Below are positions 55,417-64,000 of a stretch of 64,000 nucleotides of DNA, piece after piece. Under the pieces are notes generated by a model. That model was not told the DNA's origin, did not search any database, and saw only the letters and a list, made by a program, of their open reading frames with translations. Made by a program: the position numbers and the translations under genes. Source of the stretch: Ancylobacter dichloromethanicus (GTDB lineage: Bacteria; Pseudomonadota; Alphaproteobacteria; Rhizobiales; Xanthobacteraceae); assembly GCF_018390645.1 (NCBI RefSeq), contig NZ_JAHBGC010000017.1, positions 41,476 through 105,475 on the forward strand. Direction: 5' to 3'. Position 1 is the stretch's first letter. Every line of letters starts with the position of its first letter.

Positions 55417-56175
55417 TCATTCCCGCCCCCGGAAACGCCGCTGATAGGCGGCGTCATAGAGCGCGCTCTCGCGAAAATCCTCCGGCGCCAGCGCCCGCCC
55501 GACCAGAATCAGCGCCATGCGCTCCACCGGCTCGGCCGCCACCTTCGCTACGATGTCGCCCAGCGTGCCGGCGATCACCTGCTCGGTGGGCCGCGTCGCC
55601 TCCACCACCACCGCGACGGGACAATCCGCGCCGTAGAGCGGCGCCAGCTCCGCCGCCACCGGCTCCAGCGCGTGGATGGCGAGATGGATCGCGAGCGTCG
55701 CCCCGGTGGCGCCGAAGGCGGCCAGCGTCTCCCCTGCCGGCATCGCCGAGGCGCGGCCGGAAACGCGGGTGATGACGAGGCTCTGCGCCAGCCCCGGCAC
55801 GGTGAATTCCCGCCCCAGCACCGCGCTCGCCGCCGCGAAGGCCGGCACGCCGGGGGTGAACGTGTAGGCGATGCCGTGCTTCGCCAGCCGCCGCACCTGC
55901 TCGGCCACCGCCGAATAGATCGAGAGATCGCCCGACTGCAGCCGCGCCACGTCGCGCCCGGCCGCCTGCGCCGCCACAAATTCCGCCTCGATCTCGTCAA
56001 GCGAGAGCGGCGCGGTATCGACGATGCGCGCGCCTTCCGGGCACCAGCCCAGCATTTCCGGCGGCACGATGGAGCCGGCATAGAGGCACACCGGGCAACG
56101 CGCGATGAGGTCGCGCCCGCGCAGCGTCATCAAATCCGCCGCGCCGGGCCCGGCGCCGATGAAATGCACGGTCAC
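55417..56175 (-). CDS. cobM: Precorrin-4 C11-methyltransferase
   Basis: A 252-residue SAM-dependent tetrapyrrole methylase. It starts [20 protein letters not shown], then [40 protein letters not shown] and [20 protein letters not shown], the CobM/CbiF pattern. It methylates C11 to form precorrin-5. Its ATG overlaps the cobE stop by 4 bp. Confidence 0.94.
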   Translation of the reverse strand: MTVHFIGAGPGAADLMTLRGRDLIARCPVCLYAGSIVPPEMLGWCPEGARIVDTAPLSLDEIEAEFVAAQAAGRDVARLQSGDLSIYSAVAEQVRRLAKHGIAYTFTPGVPAFAAASAVLGREFTVPGLAQSLVITRVSGRASAMPAGETLAAFGATGATLAIHLAIHALEPVAAELAPLYGADCPVAVVVEATRPTEQVIAGTLGDIVAKVAAEPVERMALILVGRALAPEDFRESALYDAAYQRRFRGRE

Positions 56176-56588
56176 GCTGTTTCCATCCCTTTCGATGTCT
56201 CCTGCCCTTTTTCCGCCTCGCGGGCGAAGGCGCAGGTCACCGGCCCCAGCACGAAGCGCGGGCCGATCAGCGCCGAGCGCCGGCCGGCCACCGCCAGCGC
56301 CGAGGTCTCGGCGACGGAAGGCACGCCCATCAGCGCCACCACGCGCTCGGAATGGGTGACGGCGCGCGCGCCCGCCGCCTCAAGCTGCTTGTGCGGCACC
56401 ATCACCAGCAGCAGGCCGAGATCGAGCGCCGCCTTCATGATGCCGGCCTCGCCGCCCTTGGCCGCCGGGGTGGCCATCAGCGAGATATCGCACAATTTCA
56501 CGCCGTGGCGCTCCATCGCCGCGCGCATGGCGGCGCAGACCTCCTCGGCGGTCACGCCGCGACGGCTGCCGATGCCAGCCACGATCAT
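56172..56588 (-). CDS. cobE: CobE / CbiG C-terminal-like cobalamin protein
   Basis: A 138-residue protein starting [20 protein letters not shown]. It matches the CbiG C-terminal/CobE family ([40 protein letters not shown]). CobE occurs in aerobic pathways; a defined catalytic step is not settled, and CbiG relatives open the delta-lactone. The start is fixed by the ATGA overlap with the cobL stop, 10 codons inside the longest frame. Confidence 0.85.
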   Translation of the reverse strand: MIVAGIGSRRGVTAEEVCAAMRAAMERHGVKLCDISLMATPAAKGGEAGIMKAALDLGLLLVMVPHKQLEAAGARAVTHSERVVALMGVPSVAETSALAVAGRRSALIGPRFVLGPVTCAFAREAEKGQETSKGMETA

Positions 56589-57865
56589 GAAGCCCCCCCC
56601 GGCTTGCTCCAGCTCCATTGCGTGACCGGCATCGCCGGCCGCCAGCCGGTGAGCCCGCCGACCGGCATCGCGCGGGCGACGGAAAGGCGGACCAACTCGC
56701 CGCCCAGCGCGCCGTGGCGGGCGATCAGCAGCGCCTCGGTCTCCAGCGTCACCGCGTTGACCACCAGCCGGCCGCCGGGCTTGAGCGCATTGAGCGCGAC
56801 GTCCAGCACGCCGGGCTCGCTCGCCCCGCCGCCGATGAAGATCGCGTCCGGCGTGGGCAACCCAGCCAGCGCCTCGGGCGCCCGCCCCTCGACGATCTCC
56901 AGCCCCGGCACCCCGAGCGCGCCCGCATTGCGCCGCGCCCGCGCCGCCCGCTCAGGGCGTTCCTCGATGCCGATGGCGGTCAGCGAGGGGTCAGCCAGCA
57001 TCCACTCGATGCCGACCGAGCCGGCGCCGGCGCCGATGTCCCACAGCAATTCCCCCCGGCGGGGGCCGAGCGCGGAGAGCGTCACCGCACGAATTTCGCG
57101 CTTGGTGAGCTGGCCGTCATGCTCGAACAGCTCGTCCGGCAGCCCCGGCGCCCGGGCAAGGAGGCGCGCGCCCTCCCCCGCCGCGACCTCGATGGCGAGA
57201 AGGTTCAGCGGGTCGATACCGTCCAGCGCGAAACCCTCGGCCCGCGCCGTTCGCAGCCTCTCGCGCGGGCCGCCCAGCGCCTCCAGCACGGTGAGCCTGG
57301 AATGGCCGAAGCCGCTCCCGGCCAGCCGCGCGGCGATCTCGCCCGGCCCGGCGCCATCGGAGGTTAGCAGCAGCAGCCGGCGGCCGGGGTGCAGATGCGC
57401 CCGCACCAGGTCGAGCGAACGGCCATGCACGGTAAGGCACGTCACCTCCGCCAGCGGCCAGCCGAGCCGGGCGCAGGCGAGGCTGAAGGCGGAGGGGGCG
57501 GGAAACACGAGCATCTCCGCCGCCGGCACATGGCGCGCCAGCGTGGCGCCGACGCCATGCAGGAACGGATCGCCAGAAGCGAGCACGCAGACGGGCCGCC
57601 CGCGCCGCGCCAGCACTTCCTCGATGCCGCGCGCGAACGGGCTCGGCCACGGATGCGCCCCGCCCCGCACCGCCGCGCCGGCCAGCGCCAGATGGCGCGC
57701 CCCGCCGAACACGCATTCGGCCGCCTCCACCGCCGCCCGCGCGGCCGGCGACAGGCCGGCGAGCCCATCCTCGCCAATGCCGACGATGCTCAGCCAGCGC
57801 CCGTCGCCGGGAACGTTCGGCTCGTCGGTTGACGGCTGCGGCGCGATGGTTTCACTGCCCTGCAT
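56585..57865 (-). CDS. cobL: Precorrin-6Y C5,15-methyltransferase (decarboxylating)
   Basis: A 426-residue two-domain enzyme. Residues about 25-215 are the CbiE-like tetrapyrrole methylase (WLSIVGIGEDGLAGLSPAAR, VCVLASGDPFLHGVGATLAR). Residues about 220-410 are the CbiT-like methyltransferase with SAM site LLWDIGAGAGSVGIEWMLAD and IFIGGGASEPGVLDVALNAL. It methylates C5 and C15 and decarboxylates ring C acetate. The start MQGSETIAPQPS at 57865 shares the CATG tetranucleotide with the cobK start on the other strand. A start 20-30 codons further in is possible. Confidence 0.9.
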   Translation of the reverse strand: MQGSETIAPQPSTDEPNVPGDGRWLSIVGIGEDGLAGLSPAARAAVEAAECVFGGARHLALAGAAVRGGAHPWPSPFARGIEEVLARRGRPVCVLASGDPFLHGVGATLARHVPAAEMLVFPAPSAFSLACARLGWPLAEVTCLTVHGRSLDLVRAHLHPGRRLLLLTSDGAGPGEIAARLAGSGFGHSRLTVLEALGGPRERLRTARAEGFALDGIDPLNLLAIEVAAGEGARLLARAPGLPDELFEHDGQLTKREIRAVTLSALGPRRGELLWDIGAGAGSVGIEWMLADPSLTAIGIEERPERAARARRNAGALGVPGLEIVEGRAPEALAGLPTPDAIFIGGGASEPGVLDVALNALKPGGRLVVNAVTLETEALLIARHGALGGELVRLSVARAMPVGGLTGWRPAMPVTQWSWSKPGGAS

Positions 57866-58667
57866 GAACGCATCCGAAAACGGCCGGGAGGCCGGCGCCC
57901 CGCGCCTGCTCATCCTCGGCGGCACCCAGGAGGCCCGCGAACTCGCGGCGGCCCTCGCCGCGCGCGGAACATATGCCGTCAGCCTGTCCCTTGCCGGGCG
58001 CACGCGCAACCCGCTGCCGATGGACGCCCCCACCCGTTCGGGCGGTTTCGGCGGCGCCAACGGCCTCGCCGCCTATCTCACGACCGAGCGCATCGACGCG
58101 CTGGTCGACGCCACCCACCCCTTCGCCGCCGCCATGTCGCGCAACGCCGCCGAGGCCGCGCGCCGGGCCGGCGTGCCGCTGCTCGCCCTGACGCGGCCTG
58201 CCTGGGAAAAGCGGCCCGGCGATATCTGGACCGAGGCCGCCGACATTCCCGACGCGGTGCGAAAGCTCGGCCCGGCCCCGCGCCGGGTGCTGGTGGCGCT
58301 CGGCCGCAACGAGGTGCGCGCGCTGGAGGCCGCCCCGCGGCACGCCTATCTCGTGCGCAGCATCGATCCGGTGGAACCGCCGCTCGATGTGCCGGACGCC
58401 CGCTATATCGAGGCGCGCGGCCCCTTCGCGCGGGACGACGAGCGCGCGTTGCTGCTCGCCCACCGCATCGACGCCGTCCTCTCCAAGAACAGCGGCGGGA
58501 CGGCGACCTATGGCAAGATCGACGCCGCCCGCGCCCTCGGCATCGAGGTGGTGATGGTCGCCCGCCCGGCCCGACCCGAGGTCGAGACGGTGGAAAGCGT
58601 CGCGCAGGTGCTCGGCTGGCTGGAGCGCCTGCCCCATCATTCGTCCCCGGCGTGGCGCGGCGTGTAG
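57864..58667 (+). CDS. cobK: Precorrin-6A reductase, antisense in the cob operon
   Basis: A 267-residue NADPH-dependent reductase on the plus strand. Marks include RLLILGGTQEARELAAALAA, RIDALVDATHPFAAAMSRNA, PLLALTRPAWEKRPGD, VLVALGRNEVRALEA and VLSKNSGGTATYGKIDAARA, all CobK/CbiJ features. It reduces precorrin-6A to 6B. Its ATG overlaps face to face with the cobL start and its last 31 bp overlap the cobJ 3' end, so its promoter must lie inside cobL. Confidence 0.92.
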   Translation: MNASENGREAGAPRLLILGGTQEARELAAALAARGTYAVSLSLAGRTRNPLPMDAPTRSGGFGGANGLAAYLTTERIDALVDATHPFAAAMSRNAAEAARRAGVPLLALTRPAWEKRPGDIWTEAADIPDAVRKLGPAPRRVLVALGRNEVRALEAAPRHAYLVRSIDPVEPPLDVPDARYIEARGPFARDDERALLLAHRIDAVLSKNSGGTATYGKIDAARALGIEVVMVARPARPEVETVESVAQVLGWLERLPHHSSPAWRGV

Positions 58668-59398
58668 ACCAGCGCCGGCAGGCCCGGCCGCTCCACCAGC
58701 CGCGTCTCCGGCGAGCCGACGATGATGCAGGTCGCCATGTCCGCCATGTGGCCGCGCGCATGGGCCAGCGGCACCACCCGCATCCGCTCGTCCGGCCGCC
58801 CCACCGCGCGGCCGAAGATGACCGGCACGCCCGCCGGCAGTTCCGCGCGCAATATCTCGAAGGCGGTGTCGAGTTGGTGCGGGCGCGCCTTCGACACCGG
58901 GTTGTAGAACGCCATGGCGAAGCCGGCCTGGGCGGCGAGCCGCAGCCGCTTCTCGATCACCTCCCAGGGCTTGAGATTGTCGGAGAGCGAGATGGCGCAA
59001 AAATCGTGGCCCAGCGGCGCGCCGCATTTCGCCGCCACCGCCAGCATCGCGGTGATGCCCGGCACGATGACGAGGTCGAGCGCCCGCCATTCCGGCGCGC
59101 CGGCCTCGATCGCCTCGATCACCGCCGCCGCCATGGCGAACACGCCGGGGTCGCCGCCCGAGACCATCGCCACCTGCGCGCCGGCGGCCGCGTGCGCCAG
59201 CGCCGCGCCGGCGCGGACCAGTTCCTCCCGGTTGTCGGAGGGGTGGCGCGCCTGCCCCTCGCGCGCCGGCACCCGCTCCAGATAGGGCTGGTAGCCATAG
59301 AGCGCCTCGGCCCGGCTGAGCGCGTCGCTGGCCTCCGGGGTGAGAAAGCGCGCCTCGCCCGGCCCGAGGCCGACGATGAACAGTTTGCCCTTGCTCAT
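58637..59398 (-). CDS. cobJ: Precorrin-3B C17-methyltransferase
   Basis: A 253-residue tetrapyrrole methylase: MSKGKLFIVGLGPGEARFLT, YGYQPYLERVPAREGQARHP, the SAM-loop VAMVSGGDPGVFAMAAAVIE, and the CobJ-specific HDFCAISLSDNLKPWEVIEK then AFYNPVSKARPHQL. It methylates C17 and drives ring contraction. Start ATG at 59398 overlaps the cobI stop by 4 bp. The 3' end overlaps convergent cobK. Confidence 0.94.
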   Translation of the reverse strand: MSKGKLFIVGLGPGEARFLTPEASDALSRAEALYGYQPYLERVPAREGQARHPSDNREELVRAGAALAHAAAGAQVAMVSGGDPGVFAMAAAVIEAIEAGAPEWRALDLVIVPGITAMLAVAAKCGAPLGHDFCAISLSDNLKPWEVIEKRLRLAAQAGFAMAFYNPVSKARPHQLDTAFEILRAELPAGVPVIFGRAVGRPDERMRVVPLAHARGHMADMATCIIVGSPETRLVERPGLPALVYTPRHAGDE

Positions 59399-60129
59399 CC
59401 GCGTGTCTCCCAGCCCGGCACCAGCACGATGGCGAAATAGGGCGCGGGGCCGTCCCCGCGCGTCTCCAGCCTTTCGCACAGGCTGCCCGCCATGGTGCCG
59501 CGCTCGACATAGAGCGCCCGCTCCAGCCGTCCGGCGTCCGCCAGCGCGCGGCGGATCTTCGGCAGGTTGCGCCCCACCTTCATGATCACCGCCGCGTCGG
59601 TGCCGGCGAGCCGGCACGCCAGTTCGGCCTCATCGAGGGTACCCGGCAGCACGCTCAGCACGTCGTCGCCCTGCGCAATCGGGGCGCCGGCCTGCGACCA
59701 GCAGCCGGACATGCCGGTGACGCCGGCAATGACCTCGGTGGGGTAGCGATGGGCGAGCCGCACATGCAGGTGCATATAGGAGCCGTAAAACAGCGGATCG
59801 CCCTCTGAGAGCACGGCGACGCTGCGCCCGGCGTCGAGATGCGCCGCCACCGTCCGCGCCGCCTCCTCGTAGAAACAGGTGATGGCACTGCGATAGGGCG
59901 CCTCGTCCTTCGGCATCTCGGTGGTCACGGGGTAGCCGAGCGGCAGTTCCTGCGCCCCGGCGCGGAAATGGGCGTGGGCGATGGCGCGGGCATGGCTGCC
60001 ATTGCCGAGCTTGGCGAAATAGGCGACCACGTCGGCTTGGCCGAGCGCCCGCACCGCCTTCAGCGTCATCAGTTCAGGGTCGCCCGGCCCGACGCCGACG
60101 CCGATCAGCCTTCCGTGGACAACACTCAT
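59395..60129 (-). CDS. cobI: Precorrin-2 C20-methyltransferase
   Basis: A 244-residue tetrapyrrole methylase: GRLIGVGVGPGDPELMTLKA, VVAYFAKLGNGSHARAIAHA, VAVLSEGDPLFYGSYMHLHV, EVIAGVTGMSGCWSQAGAPI. It converts precorrin-2 to precorrin-3A. The ATG at 60129 is fixed by the 4-bp overlap with the cobH stop. Confidence 0.94.
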   Translation of the reverse strand: MSVVHGRLIGVGVGPGDPELMTLKAVRALGQADVVAYFAKLGNGSHARAIAHAHFRAGAQELPLGYPVTTEMPKDEAPYRSAITCFYEEAARTVAAHLDAGRSVAVLSEGDPLFYGSYMHLHVRLAHRYPTEVIAGVTGMSGCWSQAGAPIAQGDDVLSVLPGTLDEAELACRLAGTDAAVIMKVGRNLPKIRRALADAGRLERALYVERGTMAGSLCERLETRGDGPAPYFAIVLVPGWETRG

Positions 60130-60761
60130 AATCCCGGCCTCGCCAGCGCATTCACCGCCGCCGCCACCATGGCGCTGCCGCCCAGCCGGCCGCGCACCAC
60201 CAGCCAGGGCACGCCATGCTCGCCCGAGGCGAGCGCGTCCTTGGATTCCGCCGCGCCGACGAAGCCGACCGGTATGCCGAGAATGGCGGCGGGCCTGGGC
60301 GCGCCGGCGTCGAGCATTTCCATGAGGCGGAACAGCGCGGTGGGCGCGTTGCCGATGGCGATGACCGCGCCTTCCATATGGTCGCGCCACAATTCCAGCG
60401 CGGCGGCCGAGCGGGTGGTGGCGAGCCGCTCCGCCATCCCGGGCACGGCGGGCTCGCGAAGGGTGCAGATCACCTCGTTATTGGCCGGCAGGCGGGCGCG
60501 GGTGACCCCATGCGCCACCATCTGCGCGTCGCACAGGATCGGCGCCCCGGCGTTCAGCGCGTTGCGGGCGGCGCGCACCAGATCGGGCGCGAAGTCGATG
60601 GCGAAGGCGGCCTCGACCAGCCCGCAGGCATGGATCATCCGCACCGCGACATCCGCCTCCTCAGGCGTGAAGCGGCCGAGATCGGCCTCCTCGCGGATGA
60701 TGGCGAAGGAGCGCTCATAGATCGCATTGCCGTCGCGCTCATAGTCGAACGGGGTGGACAC
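60126..60761 (-). CDS. cobH: Precorrin-8X methylmutase
   Basis: A 211-residue enzyme moving the C11 methyl to C12 to give hydrogenobyrinate. It shows DGNAIYERSFAIIREEADLG, the catalytic histidine in VRMIHACGLVEAAFAIDF (about residue 46), PILCDAQMVAHGVTRARLPA and IAIGNAPTALFRLMEMLD. It starts with GTG directly after the cobG stop (TGAGTG). Confidence 0.94.
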   Translation of the reverse strand: MSTPFDYERDGNAIYERSFAIIREEADLGRFTPEEADVAVRMIHACGLVEAAFAIDFAPDLVRAARNALNAGAPILCDAQMVAHGVTRARLPANNEVICTLREPAVPGMAERLATTRSAAALELWRDHMEGAVIAIGNAPTALFRLMEMLDAGAPRPAAILGIPVGFVGAAESKDALASGEHGVPWLVVRGRLGGSAMVAAAVNALARPGL

Positions 60762-62006
60762 TCAGGCCAGGTCCTTCATCAACGTCTCGTCCTTCTGCAA
60801 CAGGTCCTGCACCGCCTCGCGCAGCCGCGTGGCCGGCACGAGGCGCGCGGGCACATCGCGCGGCGTGCCTTCGACCACGAGACCCGCCCCTTCGTCCAGC
60901 CCCACGATGGTCAGCGCCGCCTTTGCGGGGTGGGCGCAGCCCTTCGGGCAGCCCGAGACATGCAGGTCGCGGCCTTCCAGCAGCGGCGCCAGCGTCGCCG
61001 CCAGCGCATGGGTGTCGATCCGCGCCGCGGCGCAGGCCGGCTGCCCGGCGCAGGCATGGACGCGCCGGCGCGGGTCGGCCGGATCGATGATGAAGCCGAG
61101 CGAGGCGGCTTCCACCTTCAGGCCGGCGGCAGCCTCGGGGGTGAGCCCGACCAGAAGCAAAGCCCGCCCTGCCGCCGGCTCGGCATGACGGGCGCCCGCT
61201 TCTGCCGCCGCATCGGCCAGCCTTGCCAGCGTCGCCGCCGTGACCTGCCCGAATTCGAGGCCGACGCCGAGGGCGAAAGTGCCTTGCAAGAGCGCATGCC
61301 GCCCCACCGGATCGACGCCCTCGTCGCGTGCCGGGACGGGCGCGGCGAGGCCGAAACGGCGGCGCAGGGGCTCGATGCCCTCCCCGGCCAGCAGTTCCGG
61401 CATGCGGGCAGCATTGCCGCGGGCAACAAGGCTTTCGAGCAGCGCCAGCACCACATCGCCCGTCGCCTGCGCACTCGCCTCGCCGAGCGGGACGCCGGCC
61501 AGCGTGATCCGAACCCGTCCCCCGGCGCCCGCGCCCACCGCGATATCCGCCTTCAGCCCGCCGAGCCGCAACAGCCCGCCGCCATCGACGACCACCGAGG
61601 CTTTCGGTGCGAGGCGCGGCACGAGGCCGGCGGCACCATCGGAAATCGCCCGCGCCAGCGGGCGCGGGTCGAAGTGCGCCGTCGGATCAAGCCCCGCCAG
61701 CGCACCGACCTCCACCGGAAAGCCCTGCGGCACGTCGATGCCAAGCGCCGCCACCGCTTCCGGCAGGCGCGGCGCGGTGCCCGGCGTCAGCCCGCGCAAT
61801 TGCAGCTTGCCGCGCGCGGTGACCTCGACAATGCCGTTGCCAAGCTCGGCGGCGAGCCGCGCCAGCCCGGCGATCTGGTCGAGCGTCAGGGGGGCGAGCG
61901 GCTGCAGCCGCGCCAGCAGCCCGTCGCCGGTCGGCATCGGTTCCGGCAGGCTCGGGCAGGCGCCACGCCGCATTGCCACCACGGTCGAGAAAGCACGCGC
62001 CCTCAT
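60762..62006 (-). CDS. cobG: Precorrin-3B synthase
   Basis: A 414-residue nitrite/sulfite reductase-type protein. N-terminal ferredoxin-like domain (CPSLPEPMPTGDGLLARLQP, GKLQLRGLTPG) and a C-terminal half with [4Fe-4S] cysteines in HACAGQPACAAARIDTHALA and HVSGCPKGCAHPAKAALTIV. CobG is the oxygen-using monooxygenase of the aerobic route, which makes this operon aerobic. ATG overlaps the cobN stop by 4 bp. Confidence 0.92.
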   Translation of the reverse strand: MRARAFSTVVAMRRGACPSLPEPMPTGDGLLARLQPLAPLTLDQIAGLARLAAELGNGIVEVTARGKLQLRGLTPGTAPRLPEAVAALGIDVPQGFPVEVGALAGLDPTAHFDPRPLARAISDGAAGLVPRLAPKASVVVDGGGLLRLGGLKADIAVGAGAGGRVRITLAGVPLGEASAQATGDVVLALLESLVARGNAARMPELLAGEGIEPLRRRFGLAAPVPARDEGVDPVGRHALLQGTFALGVGLEFGQVTAATLARLADAAAEAGARHAEPAAGRALLLVGLTPEAAAGLKVEAASLGFIIDPADPRRRVHACAGQPACAAARIDTHALAATLAPLLEGRDLHVSGCPKGCAHPAKAALTIVGLDEGAGLVVEGTPRDVPARLVPATRLREAVQDLLQKDETLMKDLA

Positions 62007-64000
62007 TCCGCCGCCTCCCCTGCGAGACTGGCAAGATCAGCGCCCACATCGTTGCGCCGCGGGTGCCAGAGCCCCCTCATCCGCGCGCCGTCGAAGCGGG
62101 CGGCGACGAAGCGCGCCGCTTCGGGCGAGGCCGCCAGCAGGAAGTCCCGCACCCTGATATCGCCGGCATAGGCGGCGTGCAGCGCGTCGATCAGATGGCC
62201 GGGCACGGCGCGGGTCGCCTCGGCAAAGCCGATCAGCCGGTCCACCGTCTCAGCGATTTCCGCCGCCCCGCGCGGCCCGTGACGCAGGAGCCCATCAATA
62301 TAGCGCGGGCTGGTGCGTCCCCGCACGATCCGGGCCAGCGCCGTGGCGAGCGGGCGGGCGACCGGGCGGGCCGGGTCGGACGTGTCGAGCACCACGAGGT
62401 CCGGCGCGCGCCCCAGAAGCGCCGCCGCCGCCGCGAAGCCACCGATAAAGGCGAGGTCGGCGTCGCCCTCCAGCAGGTCGCGGCCGGGATCATCCGCGCC
62501 GTGCACGAGTAGATCCGCCGCCGCCACCCGCGCGGTGAAGCCGTCCGCCGGCCGCGCCTGCCCTTCCGCGCCGCCATAGGCGTGCGAGGCGCTGGCGAGA
62601 TAGGCCGCGCCCAAGGCTACCCGGTCGAATTCCCCCTCCCGCGCCTCCAGCCCGGCGCCATAGGCCCCCGGGGCGGTGCCGAAGATGCGCGCGGCGCCCT
62701 CGCCGGCCGCGCGCAGCGGGTTTTCCTCCTCGCTCTCCTCGCGCCGCGCCACCGCACGCAGGGCGGCGTCGAGGAGCGCGATCTGGGCCGGAAACAGGTC
62801 GCGGAACAGGCCGGAAATGCGGAAGGTCACGTCGACGCGCGGGCGCCCCAACGCGGCCGGCGGCAGCACCTCGATGCCGGTGACGCGACCCGATCCCGGG
62901 TCCCACACCGGCCGCGCGCCGATCAGCGCCAGCCCCTGGGCGATCTCCTCGCCGCCGGTGCGCAGCGTGGCGCTGCCCCACAGGTCGAGCACCAGCGCGC
63001 GCGGCCAGTCGCCATGCGCCTGCGCATAGGCGCGCAGGATTTCATCGGCGGCGAGCCGGCCGAGGTCCATCGCGGTCCGTGTGGGCAGCGCGCGGGGATC
63101 GCTGGCGAACAGGTTGCGCCCCGTGGGCATCACATCGGTGCACCCGCGCCCCGGCGCGCCGGCCGGGCCCGCCGCGACGCGCCGCCCGTCCAGCGCGGCC
63201 AGCAGCCCGTCGCGCTCGGCCTCCCCGCACGCGCCACGGCCATAGACATGGAACCCGTCCTTGAGCCGCATCTCCTTGATGTCGCACAGAAAGGCGTCGA
63301 TCTGCTTCAGCGCCTCATCCGGCTCGGCATCGGTGGCGAGCCCGGCGTCGCGGGCGAGCCCGGTGCGCGTCGCCTCCTCGACAATCAGCCGGGCGAGACG
63401 CTCGCGCCGGCGGCGGTCGAGCCCGTCGGCCTCAGCATATTCATCCACCAGCCGCTCCAGCTCGGCGGCCTCGCCGGCAAGCCCGGCCTCAAGCGTCGGC
63501 GGCGGCAGATGGCCGAGCGTCACCGCCGCAATCCGCCGCTTGGCCTGCGCCGCCTCGCCGGGATTGGAGACGATGAACGGATAGGCCACCGGCAGGGCGC
63601 CGAGCAGCAACTCGGGGAAGCAGGCGCGCGTGAGCGCCACATGCTTGCCCGGCAGCCATTCCAGCGTGCCGTGCGCGCCCATATGCACCAGCGCATCGGC
63701 GCTGTCCTGCAACCACAGGCCAAAGGCGAGAAGCGCGTGGCGCGGCGGCAGCGCCGGGTCGTGATACTGCGCCCGGCGGTCGGCGCGATCGCCGCGATCC
63801 GGCGCCAGCGCCACGGTGACATGGCCGAAGCGCCGCGCGCGGAAACGGAACGCGCCGTCGACAAGCTGCGGGTCGTCCTCCGGCGCGCCCCAGGCGGCCT
63901 CGACGGCGGCGACCGCCTCGGGCGGCAGGTCGGCGAGGCGGGCGCGATAGGCGGCGAGGTCCAGAACGCCGTCATCCTGAGGCGCCCGGCTGACGCCGGG
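62003..64000 (-). CDS. cobN: Cobaltochelatase large subunit CobN, C-terminal part
   Basis: The frame stays open to the right edge, so at least 665 residues of this roughly 1,100-1,300-residue protein are seen and the start lies outside. The visible part has YHDPALPPRHALLAFGLWLQ, ALVHMGAHGTLEWLPGKHVA, the YPFIVSNPGEAAQAKRR stretch, DIKEMRLKDGFHVYGRGACG and LDLWGSATLRTGGEEIAQGL, all CobN. CobN with CobS and CobT inserts cobalt into hydrogenobyrinate a,c-diamide using ATP. It is the first cob gene visible in the operon. Confidence 0.94.
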   Translation of the reverse strand, partial: PGVSRAPQDDGVLDLAAYRARLADLPPEAVAAVEAAWGAPEDDPQLVDGAFRFRARRFGHVTVALAPDRGDRADRRAQYHDPALPPRHALLAFGLWLQDSADALVHMGAHGTLEWLPGKHVALTRACFPELLLGALPVAYPFIVSNPGEAAQAKRRIAAVTLGHLPPPTLEAGLAGEAAELERLVDEYAEADGLDRRRRERLARLIVEEATRTGLARDAGLATDAEPDEALKQIDAFLCDIKEMRLKDGFHVYGRGACGEAERDGLLAALDGRRVAAGPAGAPGRGCTDVMPTGRNLFASDPRALPTRTAMDLGRLAADEILRAYAQAHGDWPRALVLDLWGSATLRTGGEEIAQGLALIGARPVWDPGSGRVTGIEVLPPAALGRPRVDVTFRISGLFRDLFPAQIALLDAALRAVARREESEEENPLRAAGEGAARIFGTAPGAYGAGLEAREGEFDRVALGAAYLASASHAYGGAEGQARPADGFTARVAAADLLVHGADDPGRDLLEGDADLAFIGGFAAAAALLGRAPDLVVLDTSDPARPVARPLATALARIVRGRTSPRYIDGLLRHGPRGAAEIAETVDRLIGFAEATRAVPGHLIDALHAAYAGDIRVRDFLLAASPEAARFVAARFDGARMRGLWHPRRNDVGADLASLAGEAAE

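Noticed and set aside
63970..64000. A further copy of the CGTCATCCTGAGG repeat at the right window edge
   Set aside because: It lies within the open cobN frame, which reads through it as plausible protein; only about 13 bases match and the rest of the 38-mer does not.

Overview
The window is GC-rich throughout and looks like the chromosome of an alphaproteobacterium, most likely a Hyphomicrobiales member near Xanthobacteraceae (Ancylobacter/Starkeya-like). The basis is gene content: a BA14K-domain protein, the aerobic (cob) corrinoid pathway, a rhizobial-type xylose ABC transporter with a one-domain ATPase, and operon styles typical of that order. The taxonomic placement is inference.

Positions 1-9413 are the right end of a prophage. 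It carries the end of a large virion protein, a small three-gene cassette on the opposite strand, an antirepressor-like gene, a tailspike, an RcGTA-type spike base protein, a LamG-like fibre protein, a GH108 endolysin, a nested spanin pair and two small genes. It stops at a 45-nt copy of the 3' half of a CAU-anticodon tRNA, read here as attR. The integrase and intact tRNA would lie outside the window to the left. Three tail/lysis genes are each preceded by the same kind of leader (CGGTTGACC, then a hairpin abutting the start codon).

Positions 9414-25428 are a 2-hydroxyacid/glyoxylate region: a GlcG/HbpS protein, a DctPQM TRAP transporter, a fused FAD/Fe-S 2-hydroxyacid dehydrogenase, serine-glyoxylate aminotransferase and an FCD-type GntR regulator. 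A second GntR, a class III CoA-transferase and a crotonase follow. An identical 19-bp AT-rich site lies in the hbpS/dctP and dehydrogenase/aminotransferase divergent promoters, with related sites before the second GntR and the CoA-transferase. An azoR/HxlR pair, an orphan amino-acid binding protein and an L,D-transpeptidase are also here.

Positions 25600-33060 hold divergent xylose operons: lacI-type regulator, xylB, xylA on the minus strand and xylF, xylH, xylG on the plus strand. Positions 33143-35706 hold a metal-handling trio (DUF2946-like, PCu(A)C chaperone, PepSY). Positions 35781-40523 hold molybdate functions: a one-domain ModE, modABC, an unrelated glycosyltransferase, and a candidate Mo-responsive promoter before modA.

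Positions 41584-53433 are a glycogen operon on the minus strand: glgP, glgB, glgC, glgA, and one 1383-aa gene fusing a GlgX debranching enzyme to MalQ. Positions 53572-64000 are a tightly overlapped cobalamin operon on the minus strand (cobN partial, cobG, cobH, cobI, cobJ, cobL, cobE, cobM, cobB, then a DUF423 gene), with cobK embedded on the opposite strand.
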